Positions 9,503-18,183 of a DNA stretch of 64,000 nucleotides are shown in pieces. A program made the translations under genes and the position numbers. This DNA is from a bacterium (GTDB taxonomy: Bacteria > Armatimonadota > JACIXR01), in the NCBI GenBank assembly GCA_014360495.1, contig JACIXR010000002.1:228039-292038 (forward strand), given 5' to 3'. The number at the start of each line of letters is the position of its first letter. Within the stretch, counting starts at the first letter, position 1. Under the pieces are notes generated by a model. That model was not told the DNA's origin. It searched no databases and saw only the letters and a program-made list of their open reading frames with translations.

Positions 9503-11539
9503 ATGCGATTAAGGGAGATATTAAAACGGAAGATAGAAGAGAGATTATATGTGAGAGAGAAATTCCTTTGGATAGTGGACCCACTCGCGCTTTCTCCTGA
9601 GGTAGTGAAGGGATATTTCCCCGATTTCTCCCTCCATATCTATGACAATCCTGTGGATTTTCGCCTCTTCTACGAGCCATTGAGGGAGAAAATGGAGGAG
9701 AACGAACCCGCTGAAGCGATTATCATCTCCTCTCGGGAGGATATCCCTCCCGATGTTCGCAGATATTGCCCCCAACCTCTCATCATCAAACCCTCAACCC
9801 TTTTCACTTCCCTCCATCCCATAGTTGATGATATCCTCGTGCGCAGGGAGCTGCTTGAGAAAGTAGCCCCCAATGTGGACGAGCATAAAAGGAGCTACGA
9901 GGAGACGGTTGAGTTTCTCCTCCGCAACTTGTTGGATGTCCCCATCAGTCCCGCAATCGGGGATGCCTTCAACATCCTAATCGCATACCATTCAAAGGAC
10001 GAAGGAATTCCCGTTCGTTTCATAGAGCCCTATCTCAATGAATTGACATCTATCGGCTATTCTTTGGAAGAATTGCTTGAGGAAGAGAGATTTATTGCAA
10101 TCCTGAGAGAGTTAATCATTGCCTTTTTAGAGAGGGAAAGCAAGACTGATTTGGGAGCGGATAAGAGGGCGAGAAGGCTTCTCACCCATATCTCCTTGAA
10201 GCCGGGCGAGATGCTCAGGAAAGCAAGCGAGAAAATCAATTGGGAGGAAATCGTTGATAAAATCCCTTTAAAGCCTTTCTTCTCCCCTATCCTGCCAGGG
10301 CAGTTCTACGAACGGCTCAGCGAGAAGCTCTTCAATCGTCTTTGCAAGAACAGAAGGGATAAAGAGGCGCTTGATTTCGCCCTCCACCTTAAAGAAAATG
10401 GGAGGGCTTCAAAGTCGCTGGAAGCTGTATTAGATTGTTCAACTTTTCTTTCAAAAGTTCCACTGCCAGATGAGAGGAAAAACGAGAAGGAACAAGCTGA
10501 GGAGTGGCTATCGTTGGCGAGGGAGTTTGCCCTTCAGTGGAAAAATTTTATGGAAATCCCTTTGGATTCGGAACTCTCCAAGGAGTGGAGAAGGAAAAGG
10601 GAGTATTTCAATTCTCACTTCATCAACTTCATCCTGAAAAGCTATCCCAAATGGATGAAGAAACCACGCCCGAGGCTATCATGCGATGTTTTGGCTGAGG
10701 CTGTTCGCCCTTATCTCAAAAACGGCTTTTCCGTTTATCTCCTCGTCATAGATGGCATGACCTATGCCCAATGGGCTATAATGGAGGAAAAGATAAAAAG
10801 GGAGATGGAGGGCTATGATTTCGTTGATAAGGGATGTTTCGCCATCCTCCCTACCGCAACGCCGTTTTCCCGCAATTCCATCTTCGCGGGCGAGTTCCCG
10901 TTCCAGATAGTTAGTAGATACGGAAGCAATGCACTTTTAAACAACGAAAAGGAGGAGCAGTTCTTACGGAATTGGGTTAAAGAGAAAATAGATAAGAATA
11001 AGGGCGTTATTTATTGTAGGAAGAGGGACGATTGGGAAATAGCTCTGCGGGAAAGGGCGGATTTGAAGGCATTTATCCTCAATTTCACGGATGAGTTGAC
11101 CCATCTGGCAGGGAGGGTAGCGGAATCCGAGGTGGAGCTTCTCAAGTTCGTTGCGACAAAGTATGAATTCCTGCCCTTAAAGGAACTTTACTCCGCTGTG
11201 AAAAGGGATTCAGCGGTTCTTGTGATAACCTCCGACCATGGAAGCACTTGGGTGGGACGGACCACCTTCGTCCCCTGGGAGATGCATGAGGAGGCTGTTG
11301 GCAGAAGCGCAAGGTATTATAGGAATCCAAAGAGATATGAATTGAGGGAGAAGGAAGTCCTCCTGATTAGTAGGGAGGAGGCGAGGAATTGGGGATTGCC
11401 TGATACGGATAATTATTATCTTTCTTATGGGAATTTTATGTTTAAGAGAGGGCAGTTGGAGGGAGAGATGGCTGTTCACGGAGGCATCTCCCTCTGGGAG
11501 ATGTGCGTTCCCCTGGCAATCTTCACACCCCGTCGTTGA
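9503..11539 (+). CDS. pglZ: PglZ-domain protein of the BREX-like system
   Basis: This is a 678-residue protein whose C-terminal half (about 400-630) is an alkaline-phosphatase-superfamily PglZ domain. Landmarks are YLLVIDGMTYAQW with the metal Asp, then ATPFSRNSIFAG, FTDELTHLAG and VITSDHGSTWVG. The N-terminal 380 residues are helical and not otherwise recognised. PglZ is the signature component of BREX defence. It follows the ATPase gene by seven bases, so the pair is one operon. The stop is followed by a hairpin with a T-run at 11573-11600. Confidence in the family is high. Confidence 0.92.
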   Translation: MRLREILKRKIEERLYVREKFLWIVDPLALSPEVVKGYFPDFSLHIYDNPVDFRLFYEPLREKMEENEPAEAIIISSREDIPPDVRRYCPQPLIIKPSTLFTSLHPIVDDILVRRELLEKVAPNVDEHKRSYEETVEFLLRNLLDVPISPAIGDAFNILIAYHSKDEGIPVRFIEPYLNELTSIGYSLEELLEEERFIAILRELIIAFLERESKTDLGADKRARRLLTHISLKPGEMLRKASEKINWEEIVDKIPLKPFFSPILPGQFYERLSEKLFNRLCKNRRDKEALDFALHLKENGRASKSLEAVLDCSTFLSKVPLPDERKNEKEQAEEWLSLAREFALQWKNFMEIPLDSELSKEWRRKREYFNSHFINFILKSYPKWMKKPRPRLSCDVLAEAVRPYLKNGFSVYLLVIDGMTYAQWAIMEEKIKREMEGYDFVDKGCFAILPTATPFSRNSIFAGEFPFQIVSRYGSNALLNNEKEEQFLRNWVKEKIDKNKGVIYCRKRDDWEIALRERADLKAFILNFTDELTHLAGRVAESEVELLKFVATKYEFLPLKELYSAVKRDSAVLVITSDHGSTWVGRTTFVPWEMHEEAVGRSARYYRNPKRYELREKEVLLISREEARNWGLPDTDNYYLSYGNFMFKRGQLEGEMAVHGGISLWEMCVPLAIFTPRR

Positions 11540-11572
11540 GATGTAGCTTTGTTATCGCTAAGGACAACCATC

Positions 11573-11600
11573 CCGTCATTTGGAGGGACGGTCTTTTTTT
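11573..11600 (+). terminator. Terminator after pglZ
   Basis: CCGTC and GACGG form a short stem followed by TCTTTTTTTATT. The surrounding GGAGGGACG motif also appears next to dispersed repeats at 20538 and 32027, so this may be a repeat-derived terminator. Confidence 0.55.
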
Positions 11601-11657
11601 ATTATTGCGTGGGGTGAAAAAGGGGTTAAGAGAGGTTCCACAACCGCCTCAAAAAAC

Positions 11658-11686
11658 TTGCAAAGTTCCCTTCTATCCCATATAAA
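11658..11686 (+). promoter_or_regulatory. Promoter of the BrxA-like gene, near-leaderless
   Basis: TTGCAA (11658-11663) and TATAAA (11681-11686) are exactly 17 bases apart. Only eight bases separate the -10 box from the ATG at 11695, so the transcript would start at or next to the start codon. No ribosome binding site is present, which fits a leaderless message. Confidence 0.6.
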
Positions 11687-11694
11687 ATAAAGAA

Positions 11695-12426
11695 ATGGTC
11701 TTTGGGAACAAAATTCTTCCTTCCACCCTCATCAATACCTTGGAGAAATGCGGAGAATTTGAGGAGCTCCAAGAGCTCCGCCAATGGCTTGATTCTCACC
11801 TTCCCTTTCCCTCGCCCAAAACAAGGAAAAGAACGATAGATTATACACTTTGTATTTTGGAACTCCGAGATAAATCGGGCAAAATAAACAAACACCCTCT
11901 CCTCCATCTCTTTCCCTATCTTAAGGATGAGAAATCAAAAATGGAGCTCGTTTATTGGCAGGTGATAAAGAATTTCCCCTACATAAAGGATTTCGCCCTC
12001 TTCCTCAGCGAGAATATTGGGAAAGAGAAGATATCCCGAGAATCGGCGAGCGAATTCCTCTATGCCCTTATGAACAAACGAAGTGAGGGTACCTTCCAAT
12101 CCCTCCTCTTCCTCCTTGAGAAATTCAATCTCATAAAAAGGGATAGAGAGGAAATCCACCTCTCCTATTATTCTCCCTCTCCCATCTCCTTCTCCTTCGC
12201 CCTCTGTGAGGAGATGCTGAAAGAGGGAAGAAAGACGCTGGAAATTCAGGAATTGGAGAATCACATGGTGCCCAGGGTCTTCTTCATGAGAAAGGAACTG
12301 GTTCTCTCTTACATTGAAGAGGAAAAGGAGCTCTGGCAGATAGAGAGGAGACCGCCATTGAACCGCCTTCTCTTCCTCTACTCCTCTCTAAACGAAGTCG
12401 TTGATTCGCTTAAATCAAGACTTTAA
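11695..12426 (+). CDS. BrxA-like (DUF1819-like) protein of the defence island
   Basis: This is a 243-residue helical protein without signal peptide or membrane segment. Its pattern resembles BrxA: an early segment with WLDSHLPFPSPKTRKRT, then KMELVYWQVIKNFPYIKDFA (helix ending in a conserved DF), an E-rich stretch, and STFQSLLFLLEKFNLI-like helices near 150. In type 3 BREX, brxA directly follows pglZ, exactly its position here. The resemblance is by pattern and position, not a clear motif, so the name is tentative. It has its own promoter after the pglZ terminator. Confidence 0.5.
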   Translation: MVFGNKILPSTLINTLEKCGEFEELQELRQWLDSHLPFPSPKTRKRTIDYTLCILELRDKSGKINKHPLLHLFPYLKDEKSKMELVYWQVIKNFPYIKDFALFLSENIGKEKISRESASEFLYALMNKRSEGTFQSLLFLLEKFNLIKRDREEIHLSYYSPSPISFSFALCEEMLKEGRKTLEIQELENHMVPRVFFMRKELVLSYIEEEKELWQIERRPPLNRLLFLYSSLNEVVDSLKSRL

Positions 12427-12434
12427 TCCCCTCA

Positions 12435-15400
12435 TTATGGCGTTGGGGGAACGGACTTCACATCTCTCACGATTTCAGCCGGCTGCGGCATTTCCTTAAC
12501 GCTTCCCCAAGCCTTCCTGAACACCGCGAAGCCGCCTATTCTCCCTTTGAAATATCCACCCCTGACATCTCTCCCGATATATCCATATCTCGCCCCTATG
12601 TCCTCCGGCTTGAGCTCCAACCTCCCTTCTCCTACCAGCTTTCCATCAAGATATATTCTTCCCTCCTCGCTCCCTATCATAATCGTCACCCTCGCCCATT
12701 TCCCCATTTCAATGGCTTTTTGCGCCATGACGCTTTCAACTTTCCCACTCTTCATCAACCTCAGCTCCGCCTTATTTTCCTCATTTGAGGGATAGAAGGC
12801 GAGGAAGGAATCCTTACCCATAAAGGAAAACAAGCATTGCTTCCCCTCGCCCTCCCTATATAGCCAGACATCAATTGTAATCTCTGGCGAATCAACGATA
12901 TGCCCCTCAACTATCGCATACTGGTTCCTGCCGTTCAATTGGATGAAGTAACGATTTCCCTCTTTGCCAAAGACGGGATTTCCCCTCAAAGTTCCATCGT
13001 TATCGGCGAAGGAATCCAAGAGGAGTTGCCTGCGCGGTCGGGTGAAGTCCCAGTAGGCATATAAATACTTATTATCTCTCAACTCTTTCTCAAGGATTTC
13101 CCTGTTGTTATAGCCGTAAATTAGCCCATATTCAATCTTAGGCTTGGGATAATCAACGAGCCAGACCTCCAAATCCTCGCCCGCAACGACTCCACCAGTG
13201 AGCTCGGTGTTCTTATTCGTCATTATCTCCCCGAATCCCTTAACCAATACATCACCGCTCACAACTCCATCTCCCAAAAGATAGGCATATTCAAGCACCC
13301 TCGCATTTCCTTTCAGGATTACATCATCACTCACCATAGCACATCCCTTTACCCTTGCGTTCTCCAAGACCTTAGCCCTTCCGCAGACTACTGCGAAGTC
13401 AGAGATTACAGCGTTATCTGAGACGATGGCTGAATCCTTCACGACCGCATAATCCTCAATCCGAGCATTCCCCTCTACCCTCGCATTTCCCAGAACCTTG
13501 GCATTCTGAGCGACATAAGCTGTGGGAGCGACGAAGGCGGTCTCAGCGACGAATCCTCCGCCATTGGGATGGCGATGACCGGGAACTTGGGGAGAGGGTG
13601 GAAGGGGCGGGAAAAGCGAGGGATAACATCCCTTGAAGAAGACCTCATAGGGATGCCGCCTTTTCCCGTTGTAGCCCGGTCGGAACTGCATAGGCTTATA
13701 ACAACTCGGCGTTGCTGCAACAGCTAATGCTAATCTTCCCTCATTTGGCTTCAGCCTCATCTTTATCGTTCCCTTGCTTCCCCTGAGTAGAGGGCTGTAG
13801 CGACATTCCCCTTTATCATCTATCGCCACCAAAATCGCTCGCCAGTCTGAGCCCTCCGCTTCATCTCCTATTCCCTCAAATCTCACCTCAACCTCCTCCG
13901 CGGAAGGATTGCGGACCAGGTCTATTATGTTAATGCCATATTGACGAGGGGAATGGCTGTAAATCGGTCTATACCACATAGGGCGGTCGGGAACAGGCTG
14001 AAGAAGGACCCTCCAGCGTCCCGCTTGGGAGATGTTCCTCTGATGGTTAATCATCGCCCTTTGATAGAAGTATTTGTGGACGAAATCCCAATTCGCCATA
14101 TGACCCGCGAGCTCTCCTATTATATCGCCGAAATCCTTTAATTCATCACGGAATATCCCCTTCTCCTTGCCAAGGCGCATAATCGTCTGGAATGGGTCCT
14201 CTATAGATTCGTCCTTCTCGTTTTTGCGATTCTTCTCCCAGATTTCGTAGCAGAAAGAGGAACGGAAGAAGGGGTGCTCAGCGAGATATTGGAGGAAAAG
14301 CCAGGAGCCATAGTTCATTCTTGAGGAATTCAGCTCATAATGAGCCCTTTCGGCGTAAACCTCCAAGGCAGGTGGATAGCCCGGGTGCCATTGATGAGAG
14401 CTCCAGTTGGCGTGCGTCTCCCAAAACCATCCCACATAAGGGCTGTTACGGAATCCTCCAAGGTGAAACTGCATACAGTGAGTAAACTCGTGGGGAACAA
14501 CGCTTGAGCCGTCGCCCATAGCCCCGGGATGAAGAACTAAGTCATGACCGCCGAAAGCCCATCCCTCCTTGTGTTGGGGAAGACCCGTGCCCGTAATGTA
14601 AACGGGAATCTTGCATTTCTTGGAGGAATTGGAGTAGGGCATATTGACCCCCATCTCCGTTTCATAGAAGTTCCAAAGCTGTTCAAAGTATCTCTGGTTC
14701 CTCTCCAAGAAGCCCCGCTCTTCAAAAAGAGCCTTTCCGCTTCCATTCTTGTCGTTCCCATAGAAGAAGATGAAATGGGGAGTGGTGGCATAGTTGAAGC
14801 TTCCCTTATCTCGTTCCGGGTTATATGCGTATTCACCCCAACAAATTGAATACTCGTCGCTCGGCTTGGGCAATTTTGCCTTTCTTTCCTCATCCTTGCG
14901 TTTCGCATATTCTTGGTCCTCAGCGCTGAATATGCGCAGGGGATAGCTGACCTTTTTGAACTCGTCAGTGATGAGGACAAGGACCGCTTCAGAGAACCTG
15001 GCATCAATCCCCACGATTTTAAGGAAGGAAGCGGTGAGGGTCTGGGGAAGCTTGACTTTTAGCTGGAGAGGAGCGGATTTATCCGCATCTATGTTGGAGA
15101 GGTGCCAGGTGCGGAAATCGTTTGAGAGCTCGCGGATATTGGCAATATATTGGAGGTCGGGAACGCTCAGCTCCTCTAATTTAACCCCTATAAGCTTCCC
15201 TTCCCCATCCCTCAGGACGGCAAAGCCGTTTGCCTCCCGCACGAAGAGAGCTTGAAGCTCTTTCCCATTGCGAAGTTGCCAAGTGCGCATCTTCTTGCTC
15301 ACGCTCACTGTATCAGTTAAAGGAGAGCGGGACTCCTTCTCCACCCTCTCACTGAATTGCTTATATGCTTCTTCTAATTCTTTCGGCCAGACGAACTTGG

Positions 15401-16250
15401 GGGATTTTGAGAAATCAATTCCCCTTAGATGGGCTAAATTCCCCCTTACTAAGGGAGGAATCCAAACCCATTCATTATTTGGGAAGACTTCCTCCATCAG
15501 CTTAGCCAAGCGAGGGTCGTATATTTTTAATTGCTCTCTCGTGGAGACGAAATTGTGCTCGCCTAGCAGGCTGATTCCCGCATTGAACCAAATCTGCACG
15601 CCCTCTGCCCAATATTCATGATGATTCGTTCCCGCATAGGTTCCCTGCCAAAGCCCCTCTTTTTTGCTTTCCTCAAAAGCCTCCTTGAGGCGAGAATCAA
15701 AGGAGGGGTCAATATCAGCCAAGGCTATCTCGTGGATTCCGTGAGCGAGTTCGTGGATGAGGATGCTCGCTCCATAATATGGGTCGCCTGGATAGCAGAG
15801 GAGATTCTCCTCTCCGCAGGAGACAGCGGGACGCTCCAAAGTGGCGCCCAATCCTCGGGCACGACGGTCCCAGTATTCCTTCGGCTCCAAATCGCTGTGT
15901 TCTGGGATGTCGGTTGTCAGCTCGGTTGGCGCCATTATAGCCACCCTTATTTTGCGAGCGATGAGGGCTTTGCGGATATCCTCTCGTCCAAATAGCATAT
16001 TATTGATGATATATCTCGCCTCCAAGAGGGCATAATCGGAAACCTTTTCGGAAGCAACGATGGGGAGACCGCCGGCGTCAAGAAATTTCTTATAAAAGGG
16101 AGAGAGATTGAACGCCTTAACGACCTCCGGCGGTGGAGGTGTAATTTCAATTCCCGCAGATGCTCTCTTCGGCATGGCAAAAGTGAAGGTTAACAAGCAA
16201 AGAAAAAGTGGGGAAATTATAGCTTCTTTCGGCGATGTTCCCTTTATCAC
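12435..16250 (-). CDS. Secreted multidomain protein: two zincin domains, SHD1, hexapeptide helix, LamG
   Basis: A 1271-residue exported protein with a hydrophobic signal near residues 11-25 (GTG start). Domain 1 has the zinc protease motif HELAH (166-170) and a later NHHEYWAE that could give the third ligand. An SHD1-like segment (about 320-370, RTWQLRNGK) follows. Domain 2 (about 485-700) has HEFTH (587-591) with WFWETHANW downstream, in the style of DUF6055. About 940-1080 is a left-handed beta-helix of hexapeptide repeats (AKVLGNARVEGNA type). The C-terminus (about 1100-1255) is a LamG/concanavalin-like domain. It likely binds and cleaves extracellular glycoprotein or similar material. It sits on the opposite strand inside the defence island and is probably unrelated to it. 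Catalytic activity is inferred from motifs only. Confidence 0.75.
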   Translation of the reverse strand: MIKGTSPKEAIISPLFLCLLTFTFAMPKRASAGIEITPPPPEVVKAFNLSPFYKKFLDAGGLPIVASEKVSDYALLEARYIINNMLFGREDIRKALIARKIRVAIMAPTELTTDIPEHSDLEPKEYWDRRARGLGATLERPAVSCGEENLLCYPGDPYYGASILIHELAHGIHEIALADIDPSFDSRLKEAFEESKKEGLWQGTYAGTNHHEYWAEGVQIWFNAGISLLGEHNFVSTREQLKIYDPRLAKLMEEVFPNNEWVWIPPLVRGNLAHLRGIDFSKSPKFVWPKELEEAYKQFSERVEKESRSPLTDTVSVSKKMRTWQLRNGKELQALFVREANGFAVLRDGEGKLIGVKLEELSVPDLQYIANIRELSNDFRTWHLSNIDADKSAPLQLKVKLPQTLTASFLKIVGIDARFSEAVLVLITDEFKKVSYPLRIFSAEDQEYAKRKDEERKAKLPKPSDEYSICWGEYAYNPERDKGSFNYATTPHFIFFYGNDKNGSGKALFEERGFLERNQRYFEQLWNFYETEMGVNMPYSNSSKKCKIPVYITGTGLPQHKEGWAFGGHDLVLHPGAMGDGSSVVPHEFTHCMQFHLGGFRNSPYVGWFWETHANWSSHQWHPGYPPALEVYAERAHYELNSSRMNYGSWLFLQYLAEHPFFRSSFCYEIWEKNRKNEKDESIEDPFQTIMRLGKEKGIFRDELKDFGDIIGELAGHMANWDFVHKYFYQRAMINHQRNISQAGRWRVLLQPVPDRPMWYRPIYSHSPRQYGINIIDLVRNPSAEEVEVRFEGIGDEAEGSDWRAILVAIDDKGECRYSPLLRGSKGTIKMRLKPNEGRLALAVAATPSCYKPMQFRPGYNGKRRHPYEVFFKGCYPSLFPPLPPSPQVPGHRHPNGGGFVAETAFVAPTAYVAQNAKVLGNARVEGNARIEDYAVVKDSAIVSDNAVISDFAVVCGRAKVLENARVKGCAMVSDDVILKGNARVLEYAYLLGDGVVSGDVLVKGFGEIMTNKNTELTGGVVAGEDLEVWLVDYPKPKIEYGLIYGYNNREILEKELRDNKYLYAYWDFTRPRRQLLLDSFADNDGTLRGNPVFGKEGNRYFIQLNGRNQYAIVEGHIVDSPEITIDVWLYREGEGKQCLFSFMGKDSFLAFYPSNEENKAELRLMKSGKVESVMAQKAIEMGKWARVTIMIGSEEGRIYLDGKLVGEGRLELKPEDIGARYGYIGRDVRGGYFKGRIGGFAVFRKAWGSVKEMPQPAEIVRDVKSVPPTP

Positions 16251-16612
16251 GGATATGCATTTGCTGAATATTTTAAATAAAAGAAACAGCGATATCTACC
16301 TCCTTTATCTCGCTGAGGGCATCTATAACAAGATTATATTAAGTTACACAAATTATTTTACCATTACAATATCTTCGCTATTCCAACGAAGGAAGACCTG
16401 GCAATTTTCATTTCTTACCTGCAATTAAATACGAGATTGCTTCGCTATCGCTCGCAATGACAACGGAGGATGTCGTCGCTTCGCTCCCCTCAATGACAAG
16501 TGGTTCCTCCTCGCAAGAATAAAGCCACATCCTAATGTCAATTATCTCTCCATCTTCACGAAATCCCTCCCTTCCCTTAAAATAAACTCAACCCAAACAA
16601 TGAGGTGATAAA
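16251..16612. other. Spacer with a partial long repeat
   Basis: This 362-base spacer lies between two divergent genes. Positions 16398-16485 match the right half of the long dispersed repeat (GCAATTTTCATTTC, then TTAAATACGAGATTGC, then CTCGCAATGACA). A second short repeat remnant, ending CAATGACA, runs to 16500. I see no gene in it. Confidence 0.6.
16555..16583 (+). promoter_or_regulatory. Possible promoter of the 357-residue helical protein
   Basis: TTCACG (16555-16560) and TAAAAT (16578-16583) are 17 bases apart and lie 29 bases before the ATG at 16613. A GAGGTGAT ribosome site sits in between. The -35 match is weak. Confidence 0.4.
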
Positions 16613-17686
16613 ATGAGCAATTCATTCAAATCGGAGACAGCGCCTATCCTCTTTGAGAAAATCCTTGCCTCAATTGGGGGGATTAAAGACAAAGAGGCGA
16701 AGCAAGAAGCACTCACCGGAGTATTAGAGTCCATCGGAAGGGCTCGTCTTGGCGATTCTGCCTACCCCCTTTTCAAAAAGGCAATAGAGATAATCAGGGA
16801 AATTAAAGGAAGCCTTTCCTCATTCCTCTTCACCTCCTTCGCTGAAGCGCTGAAGGAATCCAATCTGGGAGAGAAAGGCGAGGAGTTGGAGAGCGAGATA
16901 TGGGAATTGGGAAAGGCGATAAAGGGAGATTTTGACAAGCTAACAACAGCTTTGCATATGGCTCTAACTCTTCATCTCCCTCAACCCGATAAAGAAGAGC
17001 CCAATTGGGAGAAGGCGAGAAATGTCTTGGCGAGATTAAAGGGGAAAAGAAGGCTTGATTATAAAATGTTTGAACCAATTTCTTATGAGATATGGGTGGG
17101 CACGAAGAAAGGATACATAGAGGAAACGAAGGAGATGATTAAAGAGACTCTCAATTTCGCCCTCAGGCTTCCCGAGAGGGTTCTCTCGGAGCCCGAAAAG
17201 ATGAGGCTCCTCACCACGATTTTGGAGGGTATGGAGGACGAACAAGCGGGAGAGGAGATATTGAATTTCGTTTTGGATATCGTAAGTCAAAAGAGATCGT
17301 TATTGAACTTCATCAGTTTGTTAGGCTTTGCTCTGCTCATTACTTCTATGAAACTGCCACCAGATTCCCCGGTATATACCCGATTTGTGGGTTTGGCGAA
17401 GGAGGCGGAGGAAGGGGAATTCAAGAATGTTATTATGAAGATGATGCTGGAGAAGTTCTTGGAATCGGATGTGAGTTGGATGGCGGTTAGGGAGGTTATG
17501 CTGGCGCTGGAAGAGGAGGGACCAATTCCCGCTGGGCTTTTCTATCTCGCGAGAATCCGCCAAATGGCGGAAAGGGGTGATTTCACATCGGGAATTGAGG
17601 AAGCGGAATTGCAGAATGATAAGCTGAGAGCTACGGTTCTTAAAATCGTTTCCGCCGTCGTGAGCAGGAGGGCGAGGGAAGGCTAA
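16613..17686 (+). CDS. Uncharacterised all-helical protein in the defence island
   Basis: I do not recognise this 357-residue protein. It is predicted soluble and almost entirely helical, built of amphipathic helix pairs of 30-40 residues that suggest a HEAT- or TPR-like solenoid. Examples are KQEALTGVLESIGRARLGD and RLLTTILEGMEDEQAGEEI. It has no Cys-rich site, P-loop or nuclease motif. A GAGGTGAT ribosome site supports the ATG. Its 3' end overlaps the 3' end of the convergent BrxF-like gene by four bases. Location between PglZ/BrxA-like and BrxF/methylase genes suggests an accessory or scaffold role in the same system; this is inference. Confidence 0.7.
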   Translation: MSNSFKSETAPILFEKILASIGGIKDKEAKQEALTGVLESIGRARLGDSAYPLFKKAIEIIREIKGSLSSFLFTSFAEALKESNLGEKGEELESEIWELGKAIKGDFDKLTTALHMALTLHLPQPDKEEPNWEKARNVLARLKGKRRLDYKMFEPISYEIWVGTKKGYIEETKEMIKETLNFALRLPERVLSEPEKMRLLTTILEGMEDEQAGEEILNFVLDIVSQKRSLLNFISLLGFALLITSMKLPPDSPVYTRFVGLAKEAEEGEFKNVIMKMMLEKFLESDVSWMAVREVMLALEEEGPIPAGLFYLARIRQMAERGDFTSGIEEAELQNDKLRATVLKIVSAVVSRRAREG

Positions 17687-18183
17687 GGATTCATATCATA
17701 TAATCTCCCTCGCCAATAGCTCGCTTGAGCGAGAAATTGCTTATCATCGCAAAAATAAATCTTGTCTCCCAAAACGAATCCCGTCACCCCTATTATCGCC
17801 TTCTTCCCCTTCTGCATCAAACACTCCTCCTCCGCTATCCTCAAAAAGCTTATCTTGGGAAAATCATAAAATATTTCAACATTGTCAATTAGAATGAATT
17901 CTCCCTCTCTTAGGGAAAGGAAGAGCTCCCTCCAGCCCTCCTCAATCAAGTCCTCCCACATCCACTTGGGCGCCCTCTTCTCCTTCACATATCTCGCTAA
18001 ATAGAGATTCGCATTCACGACTTCCCTCCCCAATTCCCTTCCCAGCTTTTTGAGGGCTAATGTTTTACCGGTTCGGCTCTTCCCCAACAGCAAAAACACC
18101 GCCCTCCTATGCAATGGCGATTTAAGGAATCCTTTCATCGCCTCAACAGCCTCGTCTCGCCTCGTGAGAAAATCCTTAACCAT
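17683..18183 (-). CDS. BrxF-like small P-loop ATPase
   Basis: A 166-residue soluble protein with Walker A GKSRTGKT (about 34-41) and a Walker B-like FILIDNVEIFYD (about 96-107). This fits BrxF, the small P-loop protein specific to type 3 BREX, in length, in the LIDNVEI block and in the tail where a final beta strand is followed by YWRGRL. Its ATG overlaps the end of the methyltransferase gene by eight bases, so the two are translationally coupled on the reverse strand. Alternative: a generic AAA-type ATPase. The context with PglZ and a PglY/BrxC-like ATPase favours BrxF. Confidence 0.65.
   Translation of the reverse strand: MVKDFLTRRDEAVEAMKGFLKSPLHRRAVFLLLGKSRTGKTLALKKLGRELGREVVNANLYLARYVKEKRAPKWMWEDLIEEGWRELFLSLREGEFILIDNVEIFYDFPKISFLRIAEEECLMQKGKKAIIGVTGFVLGDKIYFCDDKQFLAQASYWRGRLYDMNP

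Noticed and set aside
14544..15621. Chain of forward frames of 99-125 codons opposite the double-zincin gene
   Set aside because: They are antisense shadows of a long coding gene with clear motifs; composition follows from codon usage of the other strand.
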